This document shows, in pieces, positions 1-9,315 of a stretch of 64,000 nt of DNA. The stretch's first letter is position 1. The number at the start of each line of letters is the position of its first letter. Under the pieces are notes generated by a model that was not told the DNA's origin, made no database searches, and was given only the letters and a program-made list of their open reading frames with translations. The translations under genes and the position numbers were made by a program. This DNA is from Chaetoderma sp. LZ-2023a (lineage: Eukaryota; Mollusca; Caudofoveata; Chaetodermatida; Chaetodermatidae): assembly GCA_034401795.1 (NCBI GenBank), contig CM067370.1, forward strand, positions 67,825,188 to 67,889,187, written 5' to 3'.

Positions 1-299
1 TACAACTGCCTTATCGGCTGAGTGTTCTATTTAAACCTATGATAGGCGCATATGAAAAAAGCTAAACAAAAATCCCATACGGCAACCAGTCGGAAGACTC
101 TTTAATTATGTAGAATTACTGTTACTGATAAAAGTATAAATGCTGCATATCTATATAATTTCAAGTGAAACTTCAAGACTGGCAATGTCTCTGCATGAAG
201 ACTTTCAGCCATTAAATATTCTGATTCTTCAGAGCAATTACGGAAATAAGACTAACTCTTAGGCCCAATGATGACTAGGTCCTAAGAAAATGAACACGG
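1..299. other. No recognisable feature
   Basis: AT-rich sequence with no convincing open frame or splice-flanked exon. I see nothing in it that I can name. The next VPS53 exons (after 4658 on the minus strand) were looked for here and not found. Confidence 0.5.
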
Positions 300-1140
300 A
301 AAATGATATCCCTGAAACTGTAAGCGACCCCATCCGAGGATGAACGAAAATGGGAAGCAGAAAAAATCTTGGAACGGAAATACGCGAACCGGAAGTAGAA
401 TAGGAAACCTAAATGAGCAAACCGGAAATATAAAACCGGAAACTGAACAGGATCATACAGACCCGGATGCACAGTAAAAACCGTAAGTAGAAGAGGAACC
501 GGAAATACGAGAATCAGAAGTAGAATAGGAAATGGAAATGAGCAACCCGGAAGCAGAAAACCGAAAACTGGGCAAATCTGAACCAGAAGAGCACAAACTG
601 GAAGTGCTAGCTAGACCGGAAGTTACCGATTTTTCGAAAAAACTGAATCCTATTCGGAATCGGAAGAGAGGACCGGAAACGGAAACCAGAAGTAGAACAG
701 GGTCTTGCAGACCTGGATTTCTCAGAAAACCGGAAGTAGACTGAAAACCGGAAACGGAAGGAGCCGAAGCTACCGAGCACTGACCGGAAGTGCTTGCCAG
801 ACCGAAAGCCACCGAGCTTCCTGCCGGAACTAAGCGTAAGCGGAAGAGCTAGCACCAGAAGCGGAAACGGAAGTGGAAAGATGCCTATCGGAATTCGGAA
901 AATTATCAGGGTCTTGGGGACCCGGATATCAGGCAAGACCGGAAGTCATACCGGAAACGGAAGAGAGAGAACCTGAAACGGAAACTGGAAGTAGAACGGA
1001 GTCTTGCAGACCTGAATCTACCGAGCACCGACCGGAAGTGCTTGCCAGACTGGAAGTTACCGAGCTTCCTGACGGAACTAGGTTAAGGACTGGCGATCTC
1101 TGGACGTTTCTAGCTATCGGAATCACGGAAAATTGACCTT
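300..1140. repeat. Degenerate CCGGAA-rich repeat block
   Basis: The block is built from recurring CCGGAA/GGAAAC words and contains longer diverged units. A unit with 'GAAGTGCTTGCCAGACCGGAAG' character starts near 600, 783 and 1030. Read on the minus strand it gives Ser/Val-rich peptide with 'VSVSGSLS', a string also present in the gag region of the DIRS-like elements at 15.6 and 32.7 kb. It may therefore be an expanded, degenerate stretch of a third gag-like gene, continuous with the relic at 1160-1925. Short frames on both strands here are by-products of the repeat. Confidence 0.5.
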
Positions 1141-1159
1141 TGGCATAGCGAGATAAATC

Positions 1160-1925
1160 GGGGACTTCCGTCGCCGACACCACAACATGAGGGTAATGCT
1201 CTTCCTCAAGATTTAGGTGGGTTTTGCTCAGTGACTTACACGAAGACACCTTATTGGGCTTCTTGGAGTCTTTGGTTTTGGTTTAGGCGACCGAACCTCC
1301 TGTTTAGACGTGAGGGAAGTAGGATTCCCCCCATTTGCGGACACGTCCACAAAACTTCCAGTTATCGTCCGACTCTGATGACTCGTCCTTTGTCACGTGA
1401 ATAGCTGAAGAAAAGCGTTCATCCCGAGATTTTGACAAAACGGTCGTGAAGGATTCGAATCTCGCAAATAGGGCCATAATAGCCTCTGAATTAGAGGACC
1501 CACCACCACCAACCCCCACCCACCCCGCTCCATTACTGGTGGAGCGGATACAAAGGTATTAGAAAACACAACAGCTTTAGGCTTAGAAGCAACAAAGGGG
1601 GAGCGATCGGAGGACAACGAAGTCTTGCCCGTAAAATCCTTAAAAAAATAATTTTGAAAACCATCAGAGACCAACCCTTGCAAATCCCGCACATAGATAT
1701 CTGTGTACACGATGTACATTTGAGGCAAACATGGCCAGAAAACTCCGCAGAGTGAATACAATCACATGTCATCGAAGTGCACTTAACTTTCTCCGTCGCT
1801 TTAACCGACTCCCATAAACGAAAAAAAACCCACCAATAATAAAAGAATGAAGCATACAGCCTCATAGAACTTAAAAAACAAACTTTAAAAAAAATTAGGA
1901 GTCCCAAATAAAAAACAAAGCACAT
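1160..1925 (-). pseudogene. Relic of a DIRS-like gag N-terminus with Cys/His cluster
   Basis: Around 1660-1790 the minus strand reads a cluster with the spacing C-x-C...H-x2-C-x2-C-x2-C-x5-C-x2-C followed by K-G-W-S. The same kind of Cys/His cluster ending in C-x-N-W-S occurs in the gag of element F (25880-25990), and a related one occurs in A and B. Downstream the frame shifts into an acidic Ser-rich segment (1304-1519) containing 'SSESDD'. No RT or recombinase follows, so this looks like a truncated, frameshifted remnant of another DIRS-like family. Identification rests on one motif and is tentative. Confidence 0.4.
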
Positions 1926-2769
1926 GATTAGAAAAGGCGGGAAATTTTGAATTCAAATATCTCAAAGAGTAATAATGCTCAGAGAAAACTTAAATGATAT
2001 TGATTGAGTTACGTAGAGATCTAATTCCTAGTAGGAGATGTCCTACGTAAAAAATAAGTGAGGTAAATGACGATGATGAAGATGAAATGGGAGGCATGGT
2101 TGACTACCACGAAAACCAGCAACGAAGTTACCTAAAAACAATAAATCATCAGAAATCTATAAAACATTCAACAAACATAACTTTGTCAACAGATGCTAGA
2201 TATTAGGCATGATTAATGAATATAGATCCTTCATATAAGATACTGAACACAGTTGACTAAGGATTTTTGGCTACATGCTGAAAAGTGAATCTGTTTCCTA
2301 GTTGGGCTCTTTTGCGCATACATGTGCAGGTGACACTGAGGAGTGTGTATAGACTGCTGCCAGTCTCTGATAGGCCATATACTGGGAGTGTACTCTACCA
2401 GTAGCCTGGTCGAGGGTGTGATGAAGTGGTATAGGCATATGGAGGCATGTGAGCAAGTATAAAAATCTTATTCTGGTGGATAAATGCAGAGTAGTTGATT
2501 TAGCAAGTAGTGATTGAACGGTATAGATGTTTTTGTAGTGTAATAACAACTGCTGTTGTCTTTAAGAGCAAACTTATTTCCAATAAATCAGACGTTTTAC
2601 ATTTCCAACACGAACACCAATTATTATATCAAGGAATATCAAACCCCATGGAATCTAGAAATCTAAAATTTCAGTGGATAAGAAAACATTAAGAAAGCAT
2701 TAAACCATATAATGATGTCCACAAAAACCATACATGAACTGAAAGCTGGTAAAAAACCCACACTCCGTT
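1926..2769. other. No recognisable gene
   Basis: AT-rich unique-looking sequence. Short open frames (2298-2549 minus, 2510-2692 plus) show no recognisable domain. Probably VPS53 intron or 3' flank. Confidence 0.4.
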
Positions 2770-2774
2770 ATTAA

Positions 2775-3065
2775 ATGCATGGCTGGCGGCCATCTTAGAA
2801 ATTATGGATCATTGTCAATTTTGATAGGTTTCTTCCTCAGACATAGTTCATCCATGCTATCAGGTTTCAAAGCGATCCGATAAATGGTTAAGGAGTTAAC
2901 ATCCAGAAACTAATTTTCAAGATGGCCGCTGGTGGCTGGCGGCCACTTGGATTTCGGATCATTGTCGATTTCGATAGGTTTCTTCCCCAGACCTAGTCCA
3001 ACCACTCTATAAAGTTTCAAAGTGATCCGATAAACGGCAACGGAGTTATCATCCTGAAACCACTC
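2775..3065. repeat. Two diverged direct copies of a ~165-bp unit
   Basis: 'GGCTGGCGGCCA' starts near 2780 and 2933. Both are followed by 'GATCATTGTC-ATTT-GATAGGTTTCTTCC', then by 'TTTCAAAG-GATCCGATAAA' and 'GGAGTTA'. The copies are clearly related but diverged, giving a tandem pair of a dispersed intronic repeat. Confidence 0.6.
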
Positions 3066-3424
3066 TGCCACCCGCCCGCCTGTCTAGACCACGTCATCAC
3101 ATACCATGACCAATTTTTTGGCAGTGTATAAAAATATATTATTTTGGAGACTATACATCCAGCCAGAAAATACTTAACTCTGACATGCCGCTTTTGAAAC
3201 GGTCATGAGTTATCTAGTGAGTATATACTATATCTATGTAAGAGACTCAAGTGGCCTGTATCGCTAAACCATAATTATTGGCCACTGGCTACAACCGAAC
3301 AAAACGAGACGACCACTGGAAAGATTTACCAATCTGATTTCTGTGACAAAGGTTTAGACAAGTTCTAGTAAGATTGGCCTAGTGGTTAATAAGAGGCTTT
3401 TATATGATTTTCTCAGAAATTATC
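3066..3424. other. No recognisable feature
   Basis: No open frame, RNA gene or clear repeat was recognised. It lies between two repeat blocks. Confidence 0.4.
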
Positions 3425-4420
3425 TGAAAATCCAAAATGGCCGCCAAGCACACAAAATTTTGATTGACCCACGATGTACATATTTATCAACTTTCCATGG
3501 ACAAACGTTGATGGCCCTTAGTCGCTAATCATATCTCCCAAATTTCAGTCGAATCTGTTTAGTGGTACTGGAGAAGTTATTTTCGCGAAAATAGGTCATC
3601 CAAGATGGCCACCGAAACATTTGGCCAATCAAGTTCCTTTGAAACAAATTCGTTCAGCTGTTGCCCAAGATGATGTTTCATGAGTTCTGAATCGATCCCC
3701 CAAGTAGTTTCCGAGATTTTTAAAGCGGTTTCTAAAAATCTGCCAAAATCCACGATGGCTGTCAGCTAAATTGGCCAATCAGCTTCAAATATAATTGAAA
3801 TCTGTCCAGCGGTTCACGAGAAGACATTTTAAATTTCCTATTGCTTCAGTGTGCAAGTTTTTGGTGGGAAAAGAGATCCAAGATGGCCACAAAAAACCTA
3901 TATCAAGCCAATTTCGGCTTCAAAACCCATCAAATAAAAATATCCAAAATGGCCACCAAACACGTTACATTTAGATTGGCCCATGGCGGACATGTTTTTT
4001 GACAACTTCTCCTGAACGAACCTTAATAGCTCTTATTAGTCCCTAATCATATTTAACAAATTTTGTCCCGATCCACTCAGCAGATCAGGTCATTTTCGCA
4101 AAAACTAGGTCATCCAAAATGGCTGCCAAACCATTGGGCCAATCAAGTTCTCTTGAACAAAGTTGGTTTAGCTCTTTTCCTAGATGATATTTCAATGAGT
4201 TATGAATGGAATTCCCCAAGTGGTTTCGGAGATTTTTTTTAGACATTTCTAAAAATTGGCCAAAATCCAAGATGGCCACCAAATTGGCTGATTGGCTTCG
4301 TTTGAACAAACTTGGATCTCTATCCCCAAAGTATCCCTCCTGACAAATATAATTTAAATCGTCCTAGCAGTTCTTAAGACGAAGTTGTTTAAAGAAAAAG
4401 TTGACGGCCTGATGGACTGA
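3425..4420. repeat. Array of dispersed 'AAGATGGCC' repeats, block 1
   Basis: Diverged units of roughly 150-170 bp share 'AAAATCCAAGATGGCC-CCAAA', 'TTGGCCAATCA', 'CAAACTTGG' and 'GTTTC-GAGATTTTT'. Clear unit starts lie near 3430, 3600, 3745, 3880, 3945, 4115 and 4265. The same family recurs at 5340-6065, 34400-34810 and 39930-41190. No coding frame is conserved across units. Confidence 0.7.
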
Positions 4421-4610
4421 CAGGCGGACACCAGATGGATAGTTTGCCATGGCATAAGCTAGCTAGGCTGTTCTGGCCAAGTGAGCTAAAAATGCTAAAT
4501 AAAAAATAGGAATTCATAATCACTCCCCCTCTGCTGCTAATATGTGAGAGAGAGAGAGGAACATTAATATTTAGGCGCATATACAAACTATGACAGTTTT
4601 ATACGGTTTT

Positions 4611-4678
4611 ATACAATAATTACCTTCAATATCATCTCAGCTTTATACAATAATTACCTTCAATATCATCTCAGCTTT
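4611..4678. repeat. Perfect 34-bp tandem duplication over a splice donor
   Basis: Bases 4611-4644 are repeated exactly at 4645-4678. The right copy contains the 3' end of the VPS53 exon 4658-4709 and its GT donor (minus strand, 4656-4657). The left copy carries an identical decoy donor 34 bp downstream at 4622-4623. Use of the decoy would add 34 nt and shift the frame. Confidence 0.9.
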
Positions 4679-4709
4679 GGTCATTCCTTTAACAACAATC
4701 TTTGTATAA
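4658..4709 (-). CDS. VPS53: VPS53 exon (…YTKIVVKGMT…)
   Basis: A 52-nt exon preceded by a pyrimidine-rich AG (4710-4711) and followed by GT at 4656-4657. It completes a split Ser codon and then encodes YTKIVVKGMTKAEMILK, near-identical to the conserved C-terminal region of vertebrate VPS53. It ends in phase 0. The next exon, expected to continue 'VVMAP…', was not found to the left. The donor is duplicated 34 bp downstream (see 4611-4678). Confidence 0.9.
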
Positions 4710-4882
4710 CTGAAAAATAAATGGAGAGTTAACTGAAAGTTTTGTCGTCTAATCAGTTCTTAACTAATTCCAATCAATGCAAGTTCCATTCAGACAGATT
4801 TTTTTTAAAGCATCCATGTAAATATTAGTATAGATTTAGCTCAGGTTAAGCTGAAGATAATTTGTTAATAAATGTTACATAC

Positions 4883-4968
4883 CTAGGTGGAGGCTTGCGA
4901 GCAATTTGTGATCCAAGTGATGGCAAGTCCAATAATACTGTTTTCAAGGAATGTGTATCCAGTAGCAA
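4883..4968 (-). CDS. VPS53: VPS53 exon (…[13 protein letters not shown]…)
   Basis: An 86-nt exon with AG acceptor at 4969-4970 and GT donor at 4881-4882. It encodes [20 protein letters not shown] and then QIARKPPP plus two bases of a Ser codon. It matches the VPS53 segment that follows the 'CKPIS' motif. Phase agrees with both neighbouring exons. Confidence 0.92.
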
Positions 4969-5339
4969 CTAACATAAAAATATATAAATTACATTGTATT
5001 TACAAAATGTCTAAAATTCAATCAATGCATACAATGTTTCACAAGAGATAACAATATAAAGTTTGATTCAAATCAGCCTTTAGATCATTGTGCAGAAAAA
5101 GGAGTGTTTTAAGGAATTGCTTTGAAATCTTTAATAAGCGCCCAAAGGGCCCTGTATCACTCACATGAAAGTGGCATTTTAATAAGAAAGGAATGTTCTA
5201 TATGTAGAGCCCTATACAGTTTTTTTAAGAAATCCAACAGTTCTGGCCAGAAACAAAAATTTACGTTTTAAAAGTACAAATTGCATCCAGGCATTTTAGG
5301 AGTGATATTTTAGAATATAAGGTAATTTTAGGCATCAAA
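4969..5339. other. VPS53 intron, no other feature
   Basis: AT-rich intronic sequence between the exons at 4883-4968 and 6135-6204. Nothing recognisable apart from the repeat block that follows. Confidence 0.5.
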
Positions 5340-6065
5340 ATCCATCAAATAGAAGAATACATTATGGCCACCAAACGCTACATTTTGACTGGTCATGTTT
5401 TTTCACGTATAAACTTCCTGAAAACAAAATTTAATTACCATCAGCCCATAACATATTTCCCAAATTTCGACCCGATTTTGTTCAACTCTTATGGAGTAGT
5501 AGTTTTTGTCATCCAAGATGGCCACCAGACAAATCGACCATTCAGATTCTCATGAACAAACTTGGTTTAGGATTTTACCTAGATGACATTTTATGAGTTT
5601 CAAATCAATCGGCGAAGTAGTTTCAGAGGTTTTTAACCAAGTTTCAGAAATTCCAAGATGGCCACCACACAAAATCGACCAATTACCTTCGTTTGACCAA
5701 TCCTGGATTTTGATGACACAAGGATGCAGACACTCGGGAATATTATTCCTACAAAGAATTTATTACAAATTTCTGAAGATGCCTTATGGCCACCAACCAA
5801 ATTGACCAATGAGATTTCTGTATAGGAGGCCTACCACTCTAGTGCCCTTCCAGGAATGATTGTTTCAACTCGGCCAAGTGGTTCAGGAGAATGGTATTCA
5901 AAAGGAGTTACTGGAAATTCTGGAAAATCCAAAATTGCGAATCCTGCATATTTCTGTATTTTTAGAAGCTTACCACCCTAGGATCTTCCAGCCAAGTTTG
6001 GTCAAAGTCGACCACAGGGTTCACGAAGAGATGGGTGGGTTATTTAAAAAAGACATTGTTAAATG
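5340..6065. repeat. Array of dispersed 'AAGATGGCC' repeats, block 2
   Basis: Same family as 3425-4420. Units with 'ATGGCCACCA', 'GACCAAT-A', 'CCTTCCAGCCAAGTTTGG' and 'GTTTCAGA-GTTTTTAA' recur about every 150 bp (starts near 5363, 5515, 5656, 5785). It is intronic to VPS53. Three small plus-strand frames across the block are repeat-derived. Confidence 0.7.
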
Positions 6066-6134
6066 ATAGATTAACATGTGAATGATCATAATGGGTTACG
6101 CTCACTTTCTCTAGCTGCGCTAATAAGGTATTAC

Positions 6135-6204
6135 CTGTTCTGCGGCGACCGTGCTGATGGGCTTACATCTGACTAGCTGGCTCATGAACTTTGGGATGAA
6201 TGTA
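6135..6204 (-). CDS. VPS53: VPS53 exon (…FIPKFMSQLVRCKPIS…)
   Basis: A 70-nt exon with AG acceptor at 6205-6206 and GT donor at 6133-6134. It completes an Asn codon, then encodes TFIPKFMSQLVRCKPISTV and AAEQ. The 'FIPKF…KCKPIS' string is a hallmark of VPS53. A downstream in-frame run past the donor (VIPY, then stop) is intronic. Confidence 0.93.
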
Positions 6205-6206
6205 CT

Positions 6207-6890
6207 GCAATTGAACATAGCAAGAAAATCAGAAGGAAATAGGGCTGTAATGAACATTTGTTGGTTCAGAAAATCACAAACCAGGGGAAGACGAACCATG
6301 GTTAGGTTGGCTTGAATGGGATTCAAGTGGTTCGTGAACCATGCATAAGTTAATAGACAAGCAATCTCTGAATGTCCTCTAAGTGTTATTTACCCATATG
6401 ACCATGAATGGAACTCTAGCATTTGTTGTCAGAACTTGTCATATGTGTATTTCTACTATTTAACCAGTAACGACACATGCCTTTAAATGCTATTTTCTGT
6501 TAGTAATTTTTCGCATACATTAGCATATTAAAAGTCAACTTGTTCGGTTCGTGAAACTCTTCACGAATCTCAGCCCTAGAAGGAAACATATCATCATCAT
6601 TTCATAGGACATGAGCCAATGGTTGTTATTGCCCAAAGGAAGCAGCCAAACTTTCATTCAAACTGTCATCACCATAACCCAAAATCAGCTCCATCGAGTC
6701 CAGATTTTTAGTTGCGACACAACTAGTATGTCAGCGTGTCAAATCTTTGACATTTTTGTCAAAGCGGCCTATATGTCGCAACTAGCAATTATTGTTTTTG
6801 TAGAATGGAATAATTATGTTGGTTATTGAACTTGCACATCATTACACATGCCTTAAATCCTTTTTAAACCTCTAACACTCATATCGGCCA
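6207..6890. other. VPS53 intron, no other feature
   Basis: Intronic AT-rich sequence. The plus frame at 6611-6829 has no recognisable domain. Confidence 0.4.
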
Positions 6891-6894
6891 AAAA

Positions 6895-7065
6895 TGCCTT
6901 CAGCACTGGTTTTGAAAAATGTTTATTTTGCAGCCCATTTAAAAAAATTTACCACTGGAATGACTGGATTGATAACCGAGCCAGTCATTCCACTAGTAAA
7001 TTTTCAAAAATAGGCTTCTCTTAGTCTGCCAATGGACATTTTCAATGAGAAAATTTAAATTTTCT
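6895..7065. mobile_element. Palindromic MITE-like element, copy 1
   Basis: An imperfect long inverted repeat. 'AAATTTACCACTGGAATGACTGG' near 6945 is mirrored by 'CCAGTCATTCCACTAGTAAATTT' near 6980. The arms extend outward to 'TTTGCAG.CC…' and 'CTCTTAGTCTGCCAATGG'. The family has at least six copies here (also 7128, 8510, 19655, 20085 and 35385). It has no coding capacity. Confidence 0.7.
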
Positions 7066-7127
7066 TGAACAAATTCAAGGGATAACAGGTTAAGGTTGAT
7101 CAAGAAAGCCAAAATATTCTGCTCAGT

Positions 7128-7262
7128 AAATGTCCATTTGCAGGCCAAGAAAGATTCCTTTGGAAAATTTACCACTGACTGGAATCATTGGCTCAGTTAA
7201 TGAGTCAATGATTCCAATGGTAAATATTCAAAATCTGACTTCTCAAGACTTGCAAATGTATA
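7128..7262. mobile_element. Palindromic MITE-like element, copy 2
   Basis: The left arm starts 'TGTCCATTTGCAGGCCAAGAA' and includes 'ATTTACCACTGACTGGAATCATTGG'. The right arm includes 'CCAATGGTAAAT' and ends 'GACTTGCAAATG'. It is diverged but keeps the fold-back arrangement. Copies 1 and 2 lie about 70 bp apart in the same intron. Confidence 0.65.
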
Positions 7263-8233
7263 TTTCCCATGACTACAGTAAAAGCTACTTGTCTGACTTG
7301 AGCGTAAAAGTGAACAAACAATAAGAATAGAAATAGATGGATCTGATCAGTTACTCCAGCATCTGACGCCTTAATCAAATAAGTCACTTGTTAACTAACA
7401 CTACAATCAAAATGATTTTGCTCCGTCACGAAAATCAAAAAGTCTGTCACGAAAGTCTACAAATCGTCTGTCTTTCAGATGAATTTCTAATTTCCTGGGA
7501 GCTGTTGCTGCCATTTGTAGCAAGAGCATCGAGTCAAAGTAGTTTCAAAATAGCAGCTTAATGGTATAGTTAGCTTGAAAGTTAGATTCTGGGTATTCAG
7601 GCTTCAAAGTTTCAAATTGATTCAACACACATAAAAAGTGGGCAGAGCAAAGCTAGAAATGGGTGGGGCATAACTAGAAATAGATCCCTCTATTGGTATT
7701 AAGACTAGAAATAAGAAAGTAAACCAGTCATCAATGAGACATTAATGGATGAATCCGCTTTATTGATCAACCATGACGGCATAATCAATGACACATGTAG
7801 GTTGCCATCATAATCAATTATGTCATGATGCGATTTAATCCATCTTAAATGCTTAATAGTCTGTCAACTTGAATGAATTCTATGTCTTTACTATTTAATA
7901 AACATTCAGTTAAATATTTTGAAAGTAATTTGACTGGGCGCTGTTACTTTCAAAATATTCAAGTTTACATTTTGTTTGTACCTGTACAGTTTTCTGGAAA
8001 TTGAGATCTAGAGAGTGCAGGGATCAATTGATCCCAACACGGGCAAAGTGTGGGTGGAGCTTAGCTAGAGATGGGCGGGATGACTCCATTCCAAAGGCTG
8101 TTGGCTATTTTGAAACTATTCTGATTGGAATGGCAACTCAAAACAGCTTTAAAATATTCCAACCTATGATGTCTACATGATAAACATTTCTGTATCTCTA
8201 GTCTGTGAGGTTGAATGGGGTTAACCGCCTTAC
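7263..8233. other. VPS53 intron with short dispersed repeats
   Basis: Contains a segment at about 7600-7690 ('…CACACATAAAAAGTGGGC…GCTAGAAATGGGTGGGGC…') that recurs at about 8020-8080 and 38560-38640. It also has a motif 'AATATTTTGAAA..AATTTGACTGG' at 7914-7940. No coding sequence recognised. Confidence 0.5.
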
Positions 8234-8382
8234 TTTGCAAATTTCAGTATGAACTGTGTGAAATATTTCCGTGATGAAGCCAGGTTATCTCTAATAACGG
8301 GTAGATTCTGTTTTAGATGTGATATTATTGCAGAAACATAACTAGACTGATCTCCCACGGATTCGACTGTCGACCAAGGCAT
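8234..8382 (-). CDS. VPS53: VPS53 exon (…VGDQSSYV…[11 protein letters not shown]…)
   Basis: A 149-nt exon with AG acceptor at 8383-8384 and GT donor at 8232-8233. It encodes [19 protein letters not shown], then [20 protein letters not shown] and [10 protein letters not shown] plus two bases of Asn. It corresponds to the conserved 'VGDQSPYV…IRDNLASTRKYFTQF' region of vertebrate VPS53. Upstream (right) lies the 18.5-kb intron carrying elements A and F. Confidence 0.93.
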
Positions 8383-8509
8383 CTGGAAAACAAAACACAT
8401 ACTCTAATTCAAGAGCTTGACGATCAACACCAAGATGGAGGGATTATTACCTCTTTAAATCTGGAAGCCAGAGAGATAGGATTAACCATTTCATGACGAA
8501 GCCGGCCAA

Positions 8510-8690
8510 CACCGGCCTCTGTAGTGGTCGCTGAGGAATATCCATTTGCAGGCCAAAAGAAGACTATCTTTGAAAATTTACCACTGGAATGACTGGAATG
8601 ATAACCGAGCCAGTCATTCCAGTAGTAAATCTTCAAAAGTAGTCTTCTCTTGGCCTGCAAATTGACATTCAATAAGTAAATATTTTAATT
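8510..8690. mobile_element. Palindromic MITE-like element, copy 3
   Basis: One of the best-preserved copies. 'ATCCATTTGCAGGCCAA' near 8538 is mirrored by 'TTGGCCTGCAAATTGACATT' near 8649. 'AAATTTACCACTGGAATGACTGG' is mirrored by 'CCAGTCATTCCAGTAGTAAAT'. The spacer is only about 10 bp, so the transcript or single strand would fold into a hairpin of about 55 bp. Confidence 0.75.
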
Positions 8691-8819
8691 TTTTTAACAA
8701 ATTTATTCATTAAGGGGTTAAAGAAATATAATCTGATACATTCTATTCTCACATGACTTGATCGTTAAAGTCATTGAGTACATGAACAATGACCTGAACA
8801 CAACACTAGTAACACATTA

Positions 8820-9190
8820 TAAACGAAATCACGGATTTCTTTTTTCACGAGAGAGTTGATACTTACCAACCTGATACTCTATGATATTTCCCAAATATCG
8901 ACCTAGCTTCAATAAGACTCAGAATTAAAAAGAAACCTCCCCACTGGGCAGGTTATTCAACTGACAGTCCAGCAGATGTGCGGCCCAAAATCGCGCATGC
9001 GCGGGGCTGTCTCATTCTATTCCAAATTATTGGCTGACATAATTGCAACATAAAAACGCCGATAGACTGAGCCTCTGTGGGGCGGGATCGTATCAGGGTG
9101 TTAAGTATCAACTCTCGTGAAAAAACAAATCCATGATTTCATTTATTTCACATCAGGAATATACTTATCACCCTGATACTCTTTGATATA
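8820..9190. repeat. Left terminal repeat and internal complementary region of A
   Basis: 8820-9060 is the inverted terminal repeat, matching the reverse complement of 16880-17093. At 9090-9185 is the internal complementary region. Its first half is the reverse complement of the element's left end and its second half that of the right end, so the sequence complements the joined ends. A palindrome CGCGCATGCGCG sits at 8992-9003. Confidence 0.8.
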
Positions 9191-9299
9191 GCTAGAATTC
9201 GTAAGAGAATTCGGCGGGAGGGAGACGAAGGTCAGAAGACCGGCTCATCCCTGGAAGAGCAAGCTCTTTTGCTTCTGGAGCACAAAAACATCTGAAATT

Positions 9300-9315
9300 A
9301 TGTATGTAAACACAA
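9300..9315. repeat. Target-site duplication, left copy
   Basis: ATGTATGTAAACACAA, 16 bp, identical to 10740-10755. The two copies flank the LINE insertion. Joining the flanks through one copy restores sequence homologous to elements D and E. Confidence 0.92.

Noticed and set aside
532..744. Small acidic plus-strand frames in the CCGGAA block
   Set aside because: They arise from the repeat; frames are open on both strands at once and no domain is present.
1..4600. Search for the last VPS53 exons (after AEMILK)
   Set aside because: No segment encoding the expected continuation was found, so they are presumed to lie left of the window.
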